Positions 35,080 to 43,235 of a stretch of 64,000 nucleotides of DNA are shown here, piece after piece. Source of the stretch: JBMOKU01 sp049324315 (GTDB taxonomy: Bacteria > Bacillota > Clostridia > Peptostreptococcales > Thermotaleaceae); NCBI GenBank assembly GCA_049324315.1, contig JBMOKU010000033.1, positions 202,814 through 266,813 of the forward strand. Direction: 5' to 3'. Position 1 is the first letter of the stretch, and each line of letters starts with the position of its first letter. The notes beneath the pieces are model-generated. The model worked only from the letters and a program-made list of their open reading frames with translations. It had not been told where the DNA came from and did not search any database. A program made the translations under genes and the position numbers.

Positions 35080-35820
35080 ATGCAAGTAGCCAACGGAATA
35101 GAAATGTTGGAAATTTCGGCAAACGTTATGGGAAAACCAGAGATGATCTATCCTACACTTATTAGAGATATGGGCATGGCAATTTTGGTAGACACTGGAT
35201 ATCCCGGTCTACTGCCAAGTTTTTGCCAGGCGATGGATAAGGCAGGGGTGCCGTTTGACAAACTCAGTAAAATAATCATTACACATCATGATGTAGATCA
35301 TATCGGAAGCCTTTCAGCTATACTGAAGGAGTCATCCAAAGGTATCGACGTGCTGGCTCACGAAGAAGAAAAACCATACCTTCAAGGAGAGAAATGCCCT
35401 ACGAAGGTAACCATGCTGGAGGCTAAGTTGGACTCCTTGCCGGAACAGATGAAAACAATATATGAAAATCTCAAGGCCTTTTACCATAACAACAAAATCA
35501 AAGTAAGCAGAACCATAGCCGACGGGGAGGAACTACCATACTGCGGTGGAATCACCGTCATTTATACCCTAGGACACACGTCTGGGCATATTTGCCTTTA
35601 CCATAAGCAAAGTAAAACACTCATCGCCGGAGACACTTTAGGTGTTGATGAAGGACGGCTGATTAAACCTCCATCCTTTATAAATTTTGATCAGGAATTA
35701 GCGCTAAAGTCACTGAAAAAACTTGCACAATACGATATCGAAACCGTCATTTGCTATCACGGCGGCCTTTATAGGGGGAACGCTACTCAGCACATCATAG
35801 AATTAGCCAATGAGTCATAA
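35080..35820 (+). CDS. MBL-fold metallohydrolase
   Basis: This 246-residue cytoplasmic protein of the metallo-beta-lactamase superfamily has the metal motif THHDVDHIGS (near residue 68). Further ligands are the His in LGHTSGHI and the Asp in IAGDTLGVD, and the last His is in CYHGG. It resembles glyoxalase-II-like or lactonase-like hydrolases; the substrate is unknown. It starts behind ATGGAGGGATATT and is driven by a consensus promoter. A 23-bp hairpin follows 145 bases downstream. Confidence 0.87.
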   Translation: MQVANGIEMLEISANVMGKPEMIYPTLIRDMGMAILVDTGYPGLLPSFCQAMDKAGVPFDKLSKIIITHHDVDHIGSLSAILKESSKGIDVLAHEEEKPYLQGEKCPTKVTMLEAKLDSLPEQMKTIYENLKAFYHNNKIKVSRTIADGEELPYCGGITVIYTLGHTSGHICLYHKQSKTLIAGDTLGVDEGRLIKPPSFINFDQELALKSLKKLAQYDIETVICYHGGLYRGNATQHIIELANES

Positions 35821-35892
35821 TGTCCATGATCATAAGGAATTTGTATAAACTCGGTATCGATTTAGCTATAATTTGAAGAGCAGCTTGGCACC

Positions 35893-36015
35893 ATGACTGA
35901 ATTAGAAAATGCTACAGAACAGTTATCAGAGATGACGAAACGATTATGTCAGTTAACTTCCGGATTTAATGCATTAAAAGAGCACCAAGACTTTAGGGCT
36001 TTGGTGCTCTTTTAA
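35893..36015 (+). pseudogene. Possible C-terminal relic of a chemoreceptor
   Basis: A 40-codon frame carries NATEQLSEMTKRLCQLTSGF, similar in pattern to the extreme C-terminus of methyl-accepting chemotaxis proteins. It has no ribosome site and is cut off upstream by stops. Its last codons lie inside the long terminator stem. It may be the tail of a lost receptor gene that kept its terminator; the similarity is short. Confidence 0.35.
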
Positions 36016-36023
36016 TGCGTTAA
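35966..36023. terminator. Long bidirectional terminator hairpin
   Basis: A 23-bp stem with one mismatch (arms TTAATGCATTAAAAGAGC and its complement, extended by ACCAA/TTGGT) surrounds a 12-nt loop. It is the strongest hairpin in this region and isolates the MBL gene from the NDH-2 gene. Confidence 0.75.
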
Positions 36024-36326
36024 ATCCTATTTGATCTAAAGGATCGTTTACCATATTCTCAACAGCTATATCGCCTCAACAAATTCTGATTTCGCTCTTT
36101 CGCTATGATAAGTAGAGAAACCTCATAAATAATCCTGTAAACGGAAGGGTTTTGAATATAACAGGTAATTTCAACAAACTATAATAATATCCACGCTTTA
36201 TACTATACATAATGCTATTTTCTTCTATTATTATTTGGCACCGTCACATACCGGATGCAGCATTCAATTGAAGTATCAAAGAATCATAAAAGTATCTTTA
36301 TCTCAAATCATATACAAGGAGGAACG
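36024..36326. other. Leader region of the NDH-2 gene; no gene seen
   Basis: This AT-rich spacer lies before the NDH-2/DoxX gene. I see no intact frame with a ribosome site and no clear consensus promoter. An in-frame extension of the next gene back to 36255 exists, but the strong ribosome site is at 36317-36322. Confidence 0.5.
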
Positions 36327-38195
36327 ATGATGAAAGATACAAAAAAAATTGTCATTCTTGGAGCAGGCTATGCTGGTGTTCACGCAGCAAAGTTACTTCA
36401 TAAGAAATACCATAAGGCTGACAACATTGAGATAACCCTTATCGACAAGAATTCATTCCACACGTTAATGACCGATTTACACGAAATAGCCGGAGCTAGA
36501 GTTGAAACAGAGACAGTGAAAATTAGTCTTAGAAAGATTTTCGCCGGGAAAAAAGTAGAAATTGTCATTGATGAAATCAAAGATATAGACTTCAAAGCCC
36601 AAACATTATCGTCAGAAAATCATACGTATTCTTATGACTATCTTATCTTAGGAACAGGCGCAGAGCCCACCTTCTTTGGAACAAAAGGAGCCCAAGAAAA
36701 TGCTTTTACCATATGGTCCTTAGACGATGCTGTCAAGATTAGAGAGCATGTGGAAACCATGTTTGAAAAAGCCAGCATGGTGAAAGATACGGCAAAGGCG
36801 AAAGAACTCCTCACCTTTACTGTAGTAGGTGCAGGGTTTACAGGTGTTGAGGTGATTGGAGAATTAGCCGAGTGGAAATATAAACTGTGTGAGGAATATG
36901 GTATACGTAATAAGGAAGTAAAGCTAATCATTGTTGAAGCTATGCCAATGATTTTGCCTATTCTTGATAAGGATCTTCAGGATAAAGCGGAAAGATACAT
37001 GAAAGAATTGGGTATTGAAATTATAACAAATACACCCATAACAGAAGTGGGAAAAACCTTCTTTGTATTAAAAGATGGTACATCTATTCCTTGCCATACA
37101 CTGATTTGGACTGCAGGTGTCCAAGGCAGCAGCTTTGCCGCTGGCTTAGGGCTAACAATGGGTAAACGAAACAGAGTACAAACCAATGAATATTTACAAT
37201 CAATAGATTATGGAAATGTGTATGTCGTAGGCGATAATGGCTATTTTGAGGAAGAAGAAGGTAAAGGATATCCTCAAATCGTAGAAGCTGCTCTTCAAAC
37301 CGCTGAAACTGCTGTTCATAATATTGAAGCTGCTATGCAAAATGCTTCTATGAAACCATTTAAATCCAATTTCCATGGATTTATGGTATCCATAGGAAGC
37401 CGATATGCTGTAGCCAATGTAACTGGTATGAAACTATCAGGATTCTTTGCTATGGCAGTAAAGCATTTGGTAAACCTTCACTATCTATTTGAAGTAGCTG
37501 GGTTTATGGTATGCTGGCACTACCTAATGCATGAATTCTTCCATATAAGGGAGAGACGCTCTATTTTAGGAGGGCACTTTTCTCAAAAATCCCATGCCTT
37601 TTGGTCAGTGCCATTAAGATTGTTTGTAGGATATAAATGGGCAGCAGAAGGATTAGAAAAATTAACTAAGGTACTTGAAGACCCTTCCAAAATATTTCTT
37701 ATCCCACCTCATGCAAAAAATACTTTGTCGTCAGCTGTCACCGGAATCATCCAAGCAGCTGTAGATATAACAAGCACCGCGACGCCATTAGAAGAAACAA
37801 CATCACAATTCGGACAAGCTTTACCAGTACCACATTTTATCGATGTTATCGTAAGATGGTCCATGGGATTGCTGTTTTATACAGCCGATGGTGGTTATAC
37901 AATACTGGCCCAGATATTCCAAGCAGCAATGGTGCTTGGAGAGATTATTGTGGGACTTTGTCTAATTGCAGGATTGTTTACTTCCTTAGCTGCTGTCGTA
38001 TCTGTTGGAATGGGACTCATGATTTGGGCTTCCGGAATGGCCCCATTAGAAATGCTTTGGTATTTGGCAGCAGGCGTAGCACTTATCGGCAATAAGGGAA
38101 AATCCTTTGGCTTAGATTATTATATCATGCCTCGTTTAAAACATTGGTGGAAGAAAACCAGGTTTGCTAAAAAAACTTACCTGTATATAGATTAG
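36327..38195 (+). CDS. Type II NADH dehydrogenase fused to a DoxX-like membrane domain
   Basis: This 622-residue protein has an N-terminal NDH-2-like flavoprotein with FAD-binding GAGYAG (12-17) and NADH-binding GAGFTG (about 168-173). The C-terminal third (from about residue 425) has several membrane helices of the DoxX type (RLFVGYKWAAEGLEKL and VRWSMGLLFYTADGG). It would oxidise NADH and pass electrons to quinone or another acceptor, with the DoxX part anchoring it in the membrane. I start it at 36327, preceded by AAGGAGGAACG. Such fusions occur in other Firmicutes; the electron acceptor is unknown. Confidence 0.88.
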   Translation: MMKDTKKIVILGAGYAGVHAAKLLHKKYHKADNIEITLIDKNSFHTLMTDLHEIAGARVETETVKISLRKIFAGKKVEIVIDEIKDIDFKAQTLSSENHTYSYDYLILGTGAEPTFFGTKGAQENAFTIWSLDDAVKIREHVETMFEKASMVKDTAKAKELLTFTVVGAGFTGVEVIGELAEWKYKLCEEYGIRNKEVKLIIVEAMPMILPILDKDLQDKAERYMKELGIEIITNTPITEVGKTFFVLKDGTSIPCHTLIWTAGVQGSSFAAGLGLTMGKRNRVQTNEYLQSIDYGNVYVVGDNGYFEEEEGKGYPQIVEAALQTAETAVHNIEAAMQNASMKPFKSNFHGFMVSIGSRYAVANVTGMKLSGFFAMAVKHLVNLHYLFEVAGFMVCWHYLMHEFFHIRERRSILGGHFSQKSHAFWSVPLRLFVGYKWAAEGLEKLTKVLEDPSKIFLIPPHAKNTLSSAVTGIIQAAVDITSTATPLEETTSQFGQALPVPHFIDVIVRWSMGLLFYTADGGYTILAQIFQAAMVLGEIIVGLCLIAGLFTSLAAVVSVGMGLMIWASGMAPLEMLWYLAAGVALIGNKGKSFGLDYYIMPRLKHWWKKTRFAKKTYLYID

Positions 38196-38205
38196 TAAAT
38201 TTCGA

Positions 38206-38227
38206 AGTCCTATCGCTTGATAGGACT
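38206..38227 (+). terminator. Hairpin after the NDH-2 gene
   Basis: AGTCCTATC and GATAGGACT form a perfect 9-bp stem with a GCTT loop, ten bases beyond the stop codon. The following CTTCTATAT is only weakly T-rich. Confidence 0.55.
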
Positions 38228-38282
38228 CTTCTATATGTAAATAAGGGGATACGGAAACGCTTTAAAGCAGCCTGTTTTTTAT

Positions 38283-38322
38283 AATTCAAAAGAGCAGATC
38301 CCTTTATCTGCTCCTTTTGAGT
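38283..38322. terminator. Bidirectional hairpin terminator
   Basis: AATTCAAAAGAGCAGAT pairs with ATCTGCTCCTTTTGAGTT (one bulged base). It lies between the convergent NDH-2 and AraC genes. Confidence 0.65.
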
Positions 38323-38352
38323 TATAAACCATCTTTTAATTTTTTCTAGGAA

Positions 38353-39213
38353 CTACTTTTTAATAATCGGTATCCAGACCTCGCATTTATAATCATCATC
38401 GTTTGGATTACCGGGGAGATAAACCTCTAGTTCTGGTGCATTTGCATGCTCATATCCCGTTGCAGGAAACCATTCTGAAAAAATACGCTCCCATACATCC
38501 TGAATTGCTTTCGGCATTGGTCCCACTGATTCAAATATGGCCCATGTAGCCGCGGGTATTTCTTTTTCAACGAGATCATCAGGCACTTCAATTTGTGGTT
38601 TTTCAACTGCAATAACATAAGTTAACGCTTCCTTCTCGTGGTCAAAATCCATACATACGCCTAACAATCCCAAGCTTCCTTGAAACTTACATAGTTGTTC
38701 ACATAGTCCAGTATTGTTGGCTTCTTCCCAAAACTCAGGAATAATTTGGAAGTTCTTGCCGTCAACCGTTGTAACTCTTTTCGATTTGCCAACAATTTTA
38801 AATGCGTCCTTCTCCACAATCCTATAATTCATAGCTTTCTCTCCTTTGATCTGTATTTGAAAGGATATACGTGGATATGCTTTTAGATTTATTCCTAAGT
38901 CCCTTGCCTCCGAGGGATTTACGCCATGTATTTTTTGAAATGCCTTCGTAAATGCCTCAGGCGTCTGGTAGCCGTACTTCAAGGCAACATCGATTACTTT
39001 TGCATCAGAAGTTGTTAACTCTTGAGCGGCTAACGTTAATCTTCTTTTTCGAACATACTCAGCTACGGTTACTCCCGTTGTCATATGGAACATCCTCTGA
39101 AAATGAAATTTAGAAGACAAAGCAATCTTTGCTGCGGCATCCATATCGATTTTGGATTCCATATGCTCCTCCAAATAGTCTATGCTATCTCTCAATCTAT
39201 TAAGCCATTCCAC
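38353..39213 (-). CDS. AraC-family regulator with GyrI-like effector domain
   Basis: This 286-residue protein has a double helix-turn-helix AraC domain (residues about 1-100; LSSKFHFQRMFHMTTGVTVA and YGYQTPEAFTKAF) and a C-terminal GyrI-like/effector-binding domain (from about residue 125). The pair is typical of multidrug-responsive regulators such as Rob or BmrR relatives. The best start is the GTG at 39213 behind AAAGGGGAG; an in-frame TTG lies at 39237. No obvious target gene is adjacent. Confidence 0.87.
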   Translation of the reverse strand: MEWLNRLRDSIDYLEEHMESKIDMDAAAKIALSSKFHFQRMFHMTTGVTVAEYVRKRRLTLAAQELTTSDAKVIDVALKYGYQTPEAFTKAFQKIHGVNPSEARDLGINLKAYPRISFQIQIKGEKAMNYRIVEKDAFKIVGKSKRVTTVDGKNFQIIPEFWEEANNTGLCEQLCKFQGSLGLLGVCMDFDHEKEALTYVIAVEKPQIEVPDDLVEKEIPAATWAIFESVGPMPKAIQDVWERIFSEWFPATGYEHANAPELEVYLPGNPNDDDYKCEVWIPIIKK

Positions 39214-39313
39214 AATCTTCTCCCCTTTCAAATACAATCATATCATTATGATTCTTCTTTATCCTGTTATTCCATGCTTTCTATTGACAGATTATCATGT
39301 TTGTCCAAGCGTC

Positions 39314-39360
39314 GCAATTATTTATGGTACGGTTCTCCCTATTGTTGTATCGGCGATTTT
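39314..39360. repeat. GGTACGGTTCTC element, copy 1
   Basis: This 47-base segment is shared with 62445-62490. The first 24 bases are identical at 21 positions (both contain TGGTACGGTTCTC), and both end in GCGATTTT at almost the same distance (39 versus 38 bases). It lies in the spacer between the AraC gene and the small membrane-protein gene. It may be a decayed member of the GGGGACGGTTCTC palindromic repeats. Confidence 0.5.
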
Positions 39361-39372
39361 ATCATAATTAAT

Positions 39373-39401
39373 AAGAGTAGCCCATATATCGAACTACTCT
39401 T
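39373..39401 (-). terminator. Terminator of the BCCT/lyase operon
   Basis: AAGAGTAG and CTACTCTT form an 8-bp stem about 40 bases beyond the last stop codon of the operon. On the minus strand it is followed by ATTAATTATG. Confidence 0.55.
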
Positions 39402-39438
39402 CCTTTGAAAAATACAACTTTCTAAATATTCAGTTTAA

Positions 39439-39681
39439 CTATCCTTTACAAAAATCTTTTTTTCTAAAAACAGATCGAAGAAATACAATCCACCCCCATG
39501 AAATTGTTAACGCAGGCAGGGCTGCTGTTAATACCGCCTCGATGGGAGATATCGGAGAAAATCTTAGTGGACCAAAAAATATAATGAAAGTAATCATCAT
39601 TAGGAGAAACAATATAACACGTTCATACATTGTTGATGGTGGTGTTAAAAAGATTTTTCTAATATCAATTTCTACTTTCAT
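39439..39681 (-). CDS. Small membrane protein, last gene of the lyase operon
   Basis: This 80-residue protein has two hydrophobic segments (about residues 21-40 and 48-68) and a basic C-terminus. I do not recognise a family. It starts one base after the TAA of the lyase gene (TAAGATG), so its translation is coupled to it and it belongs to the operon. It may be a small accessory subunit of the transporter or a membrane anchor; both are guesses. Confidence 0.65.
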   Translation of the reverse strand: MKVEIDIRKIFLTPPSTMYERVILFLLMMITFIIFFGPLRFSPISPIEAVLTAALPALTISWGWIVFLRSVFRKKDFCKG

Positions 39682-39682
39682 C

Positions 39683-41233
39683 TTACACCAACTTTCCGAT
39701 CTGTTCTTCCACCAGATCGATAACCTTTCCTGAGTGTATTAAATTTCTCAAGGCATTGATATGGGGATAAAGGTATAAATCTTCTTCCATCCTAGGTACA
39801 GTACAAGCAATTTCATCCAATACTGCTTTAGAAGCAGCACCGGGCAATAGTTCCTCATCCATAAATTGATGTGCTTGAAATATTGACAACAGCTCAATGG
39901 CTAAAACAAATTCCAGCTTTTCTGCAATCTGCCTCGCTTTTTTTGAAGCATTATAACCCATTGCAACGTAGTCTTCTTGGTTACCACAGGTTGGTATACC
40001 GTCTACCGTTGCCGGATGGGAGAGTATCTTCATGTCGTTCAACAATCCGACTTGTGTATATTGCGGAATCATCAACCCCGAATTAAGTCCTGGATTCTTG
40101 ATCAAAAACGAAGGGTACTCGGAAAGGTTGCCATCAACCAGTCGATTGTTCCTGCGTTCCGACATCTTTGCGATCATTGTTGCGGCAATACAGGCTGAAT
40201 CCATCTCAATGCCTATATAAGAAGAATCGGGATTACATCCTGAAATCGTCTCACCGTCATCTCCCTCCGGCCAAACGATGGGGTTATCACAGCAGGCATT
40301 CATCTCTATTTCGATGGTTTTCAAAGCATCCTTTAATGTTTTCTTTGCAGCACCGTGGAGCTGCGGAATACATCTAAGAGATAATGCATCCTGCAGGCGA
40401 TAGTTCTCGAAATGCTGGGCAATCTTCGAATCATGAAGAAGTCTTCTCACGTTTTCAGCCGTGCCGGACTGATCTTCATGGGGTCTGACACGCATTAACC
40501 GGTCGTCAAAGGCTCTCGTAGTCCCTTTGAGTACTTCCAACGTCATTGCTCCTATGACATCAGCAGATTTAGAGGCATTTAACATATCGTAGAGTGCCAG
40601 TGCTCCAATAGCTGTGACACTCGTTGTGCCAGATACCAGTACCAATCCTTCCTTAGAAGATAGCACCGTTGGTGTCAACCCTACTCTTTTCAAAGCATCT
40701 TTAGAAGCAAGAAGTTCTCCATCTACATAAGCTTGGCCTTCACCAATCAATACCAGCGCCATATGAGCTTCAGGACTGAGATATCCTACGGATCCTTCCT
40801 TAGGTGCAAAAGGCGTAATGCCATGGTTTAGGAATTGTCTGTATAATTCCATTGTCTCAATACGGGCTCCTGTATAGCCCTGGCCTACATTCTGCAGTAT
40901 CATCAACATGGTTCCTCGAACTTCCTCAATAGAAAGAGGTTCGCCTACAGAAGCGGCATGTGACAGGATAATATTTTTTTGCAATTTAGCCGTCTCTTCC
41001 TTCGATATGGCCTGCGTACATAGTGCGCCAAAGCCCGTCGTGACTCCATACATGACACGGCCTTCTTCAGTCCATTTTTCAACAAGGCTTCGGGATTTCT
41101 TTACACGCTCAATGTAAGAATCTGAAAATTCAACTGTGGCGCCATATCGAGCTACTGCGATAAATTCTTCTATATTGATTCGGCCATCAAGAACAATCTT
41201 GTCAATTCTCTTAACCGATATTTTTTCAGTCAA
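39683..41233 (-). CDS. HAL/PAL-family lyase lacking the MIO triad (candidate ergothionase)
   Basis: This 516-residue protein aligns throughout with histidine ammonia-lyase. Where HutH has GSVGASGDLAPLAHMAL, this protein has GSVGYLSPEAHMAL (147-160), so the Ala-Ser-Gly triad that forms the MIO cofactor is gone. Other catalytic positions also differ: NGT is SGT (Ser201) and QDAYSLRC is QDALSLRC (281-288, Tyr to Leu). The loop Tyr (Tyr62 in YGVTTGFG), the Arg of SLRC and the Glu of NQED (420) remain. Ergothionase, which removes trimethylamine from ergothioneine, is a known MIO-free member of this fold. The adjacent BCCT importer supports a trimethylammonium substrate such as ergothioneine or hercynine. 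It starts with TTG after GGGGGAGGC. Confidence 0.85.
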   Translation of the reverse strand: MTEKISVKRIDKIVLDGRINIEEFIAVARYGATVEFSDSYIERVKKSRSLVEKWTEEGRVMYGVTTGFGALCTQAISKEETAKLQKNIILSHAASVGEPLSIEEVRGTMLMILQNVGQGYTGARIETMELYRQFLNHGITPFAPKEGSVGYLSPEAHMALVLIGEGQAYVDGELLASKDALKRVGLTPTVLSSKEGLVLVSGTTSVTAIGALALYDMLNASKSADVIGAMTLEVLKGTTRAFDDRLMRVRPHEDQSGTAENVRRLLHDSKIAQHFENYRLQDALSLRCIPQLHGAAKKTLKDALKTIEIEMNACCDNPIVWPEGDDGETISGCNPDSSYIGIEMDSACIAATMIAKMSERRNNRLVDGNLSEYPSFLIKNPGLNSGLMIPQYTQVGLLNDMKILSHPATVDGIPTCGNQEDYVAMGYNASKKARQIAEKLEFVLAIELLSIFQAHQFMDEELLPGAASKAVLDEIACTVPRMEEDLYLYPHINALRNLIHSGKVIDLVEEQIGKLV

Positions 41234-41321
41234 TTGTATGCCTCCCCCTATATAGCTTACATTGAAATAAATCAGGAAGAAGAGAATGAACTCCTCTCCC
41301 TAATAATCCTCTAATACATTT

Positions 41322-42884
41322 TTATTCCTCAATCTTATCAATAAAGAACATTTTGAAACAAGAGATTACTTGAAGAACAAATACGAAAAGTACAACGAAC
41401 CCACCTGCGGCCGAAAGATATTTAACACCGTTAACACCTTGAGAGCCACCTGCAAAGGCTACCATTAGGTATGCAATTGCACCGACTGAAATACCCCAGA
41501 GCAATTTCTGCCAAGTAGCAGGCTCCTCATCATGTTCAATATCTTTTGTACATAAAGAAGCAACCGTTCTATTAATAGAGTCTGCAGCTGTTGAAAAGGA
41601 TAGAATAAGGGTAATCATTACAATCGGTATGATTAAACCGCCAAACGGTATATGTGCCAAAAATGCCCACAACGCAGCAACGGCGCCATTATTATTAATC
41701 ATAGCTACTAGATCCAAGTTGCCATTTGTCTGCCAGTAAATTGCAGTACCCCCCCAGATACCAAACCAAACAACGCTAAATAAAGATGGCATAATCCAGT
41801 TGATAATCATGAATTCACGAATCGTTCTTCCATAAGAAATAATAGCAAGGAATATACCCATAAGTGGTGCATAAGCAATCCAGATAGCCCAGTCATACAA
41901 TGTCCACCACATAACCAGTGCTTCACCGCCGATATCAATGGGATCTAATGCCCATACCCAAAAATTCTGGAGCCAGTAAGCCATACCAGCCGTAGACATT
42001 CTTAGAATATATAATGTAGGTCCAACAACAAATAAGAAAATCAAAAGGATATAAAATATTTTTGAGTTTAAACTCGAACACCATTTGATTCCTTTATCAA
42101 TCCCCAATAGAGAAGAAATGGTAAAAGTAGCCGTGATTACTATTGATAAAGCCAGCCATACCATGGAACTCTGTGGAATACCATAGGTCATTTCTAATCC
42201 ACTGCTTACCAGTGTTAGCCCAGCACCAAGAGAAGAAGATAATCCTAATGCAATTCCTAAAAGAGCTAATGTATCCACAACGTCTGACCAAACACCCTTT
42301 GTAACTTTATCACCAAACAACGGAATAAGAGATGATGTAACAGATAAGGGTTTTTTACGATTAAAGTACATATGTGCTACGACAAGACCGCATAATGAAT
42401 ACATTGCATAAGGTATAAAAGTCCAGTTAAAAAAGACTCTGCCAAGAGAGAAAACAGCTGCAGTTACTGATCCGGGAGTTATCCCAGTCTGTGACAATTC
42501 ACCCCATACATTTCCGAAATAAACAATCGGTTCATTAACACCCCATGTAATAACACCAGTAGCAATTCCCCCGGTAAGGGCCATCGCAAACCAAGTTCCA
42601 AAGGAATACTTGGGCTTTGCATCAGCGCCTCCAAAACGAATTTTACCAAGCTTGGAAAAAGTAACAATGCCTATAAGGATTAATGCAATAACGGAGATGA
42701 TTTGATAGAGCCATCCAAAAGTTCTCAGTGTCCATAAAAAAGTATTCGTAGCCACTTCTGTCAATACTTCGTTATTAAGAAGTCCTACTAAAGCAGAGCC
42801 ACCAATCACAATAATAGATGGCCAGAAAACACCTTTACGTATTGGTCTTGCTTGTTTTCCTGCAAGTTTTGCGTTTGTTTCCAT
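41322..42884 (-). CDS. BCCT-family transporter (betaine/carnitine/choline type)
   Basis: This twelve-helix secondary transporter of 520 residues is of the BCCT family. The signature block WTLYDWAIWIAYAPLMG (327-343) is followed by YGRTIREF. In BetP and CaiT the corresponding aromatic box has two adjacent tryptophans; here the first is Ile334, so the substrate pocket differs. It is the first gene of the operon with the MIO-less lyase, 88 bases before it. It is driven by a sigma-54 promoter at 43031-43047. Import of a trimethylammonium betaine is likely; the exact compound is inferred from the lyase. Confidence 0.9.
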   Translation of the reverse strand: METNAKLAGKQARPIRKGVFWPSIIVIGGSALVGLLNNEVLTEVATNTFLWTLRTFGWLYQIISVIALILIGIVTFSKLGKIRFGGADAKPKYSFGTWFAMALTGGIATGVITWGVNEPIVYFGNVWGELSQTGITPGSVTAAVFSLGRVFFNWTFIPYAMYSLCGLVVAHMYFNRKKPLSVTSSLIPLFGDKVTKGVWSDVVDTLALLGIALGLSSSLGAGLTLVSSGLEMTYGIPQSSMVWLALSIVITATFTISSLLGIDKGIKWCSSLNSKIFYILLIFLFVVGPTLYILRMSTAGMAYWLQNFWVWALDPIDIGGEALVMWWTLYDWAIWIAYAPLMGIFLAIISYGRTIREFMIINWIMPSLFSVVWFGIWGGTAIYWQTNGNLDLVAMINNNGAVAALWAFLAHIPFGGLIIPIVMITLILSFSTAADSINRTVASLCTKDIEHDEEPATWQKLLWGISVGAIAYLMVAFAGGSQGVNGVKYLSAAGGFVVLFVFVLQVISCFKMFFIDKIEE

Positions 42885-43030
42885 CTAATTTTCCTCCTTC
42901 TATTTATTATTTCCACTTTTAGATGAATCCTAGCTGCTACTTCCTTCACCTCCCCGATTAGAAATATTCATTATTATTGAATTAAATCCGTTAAACAACG
43001 CAATAATAATGTGCCCTTTGCTCTACCATA

Positions 43031-43047
43031 TAGCAAGAACGATGCCA
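43031..43047 (-). promoter_or_regulatory. Sigma-54 promoter of the BCCT/lyase operon
   Basis: On the minus strand TGGCATCGTTCTTGCTA carries GG and GC exactly 10 bases apart, matching the -24/-12 consensus TGGCAC-N5-TTGCW at nearly every position. It lies about 147 bases before the BCCT start codon. The gene upstream encodes a sigma-54 activator. Confidence 0.85.
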
Positions 43048-43133
43048 CCTTATATGGCGTTTTTCAGCTTTTCTGAAGCCTTGCAAATAGTTGTTTTAAT
43101 ATTTTGAATTTTTAAGCAGCGTATAGATGATAA

Positions 43134-43148
43134 GCAAAAATATTTTGC
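43134..43148. promoter_or_regulatory. Upstream activator site 1
   Basis: GCAAAA-ATA-TTTTGC, a perfect inverted repeat centred about 100 bases upstream of the sigma-54 promoter. It shares both arms with the site at 43220-43234. Confidence 0.7.
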
Positions 43149-43194
43149 AGTATGACAGCCATTTCGTATAGTTTGTGAAAAAAGCACAAATAAA

Positions 43195-43217
43195 TAGCGC
43201 CAAAAATCTTGGCGCTA
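43195..43217 (-). terminator. Terminator of the sigma-54 activator gene
   Basis: TAGCGCCAA and TTGGCGCTA form a perfect 9-bp stem with a 5-base loop. On the minus strand it is followed by TTTATTTGTG. It lies about 20 bases after the stop codon and between the two activator sites. Confidence 0.7.
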
Positions 43218-43219
43218 CA

Positions 43220-43234
43220 GCAAAATTATTTTGC
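43220..43234. promoter_or_regulatory. Upstream activator site 2
   Basis: GCAAAA-TTA-TTTTGC, with the same arms as site 1, starting one base after the activator gene's stop codon. The centres of the two sites are 86 bases apart, about eight helical turns, which would suit cooperative binding of activator oligomers. Confidence 0.7.
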
Positions 43235-43235
43235 T

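Noticed and set aside
39871..41117. Several plus-strand open frames opposite the lyase gene
   Set aside because: They are mirror frames of a strongly coding minus-strand gene and have no ribosome sites.
39683..41233. Calling this gene hutH (histidine ammonia-lyase)
   Set aside because: The MIO-forming Ala-Ser-Gly is missing and two further catalytic residues are changed; no other hut genes are near.
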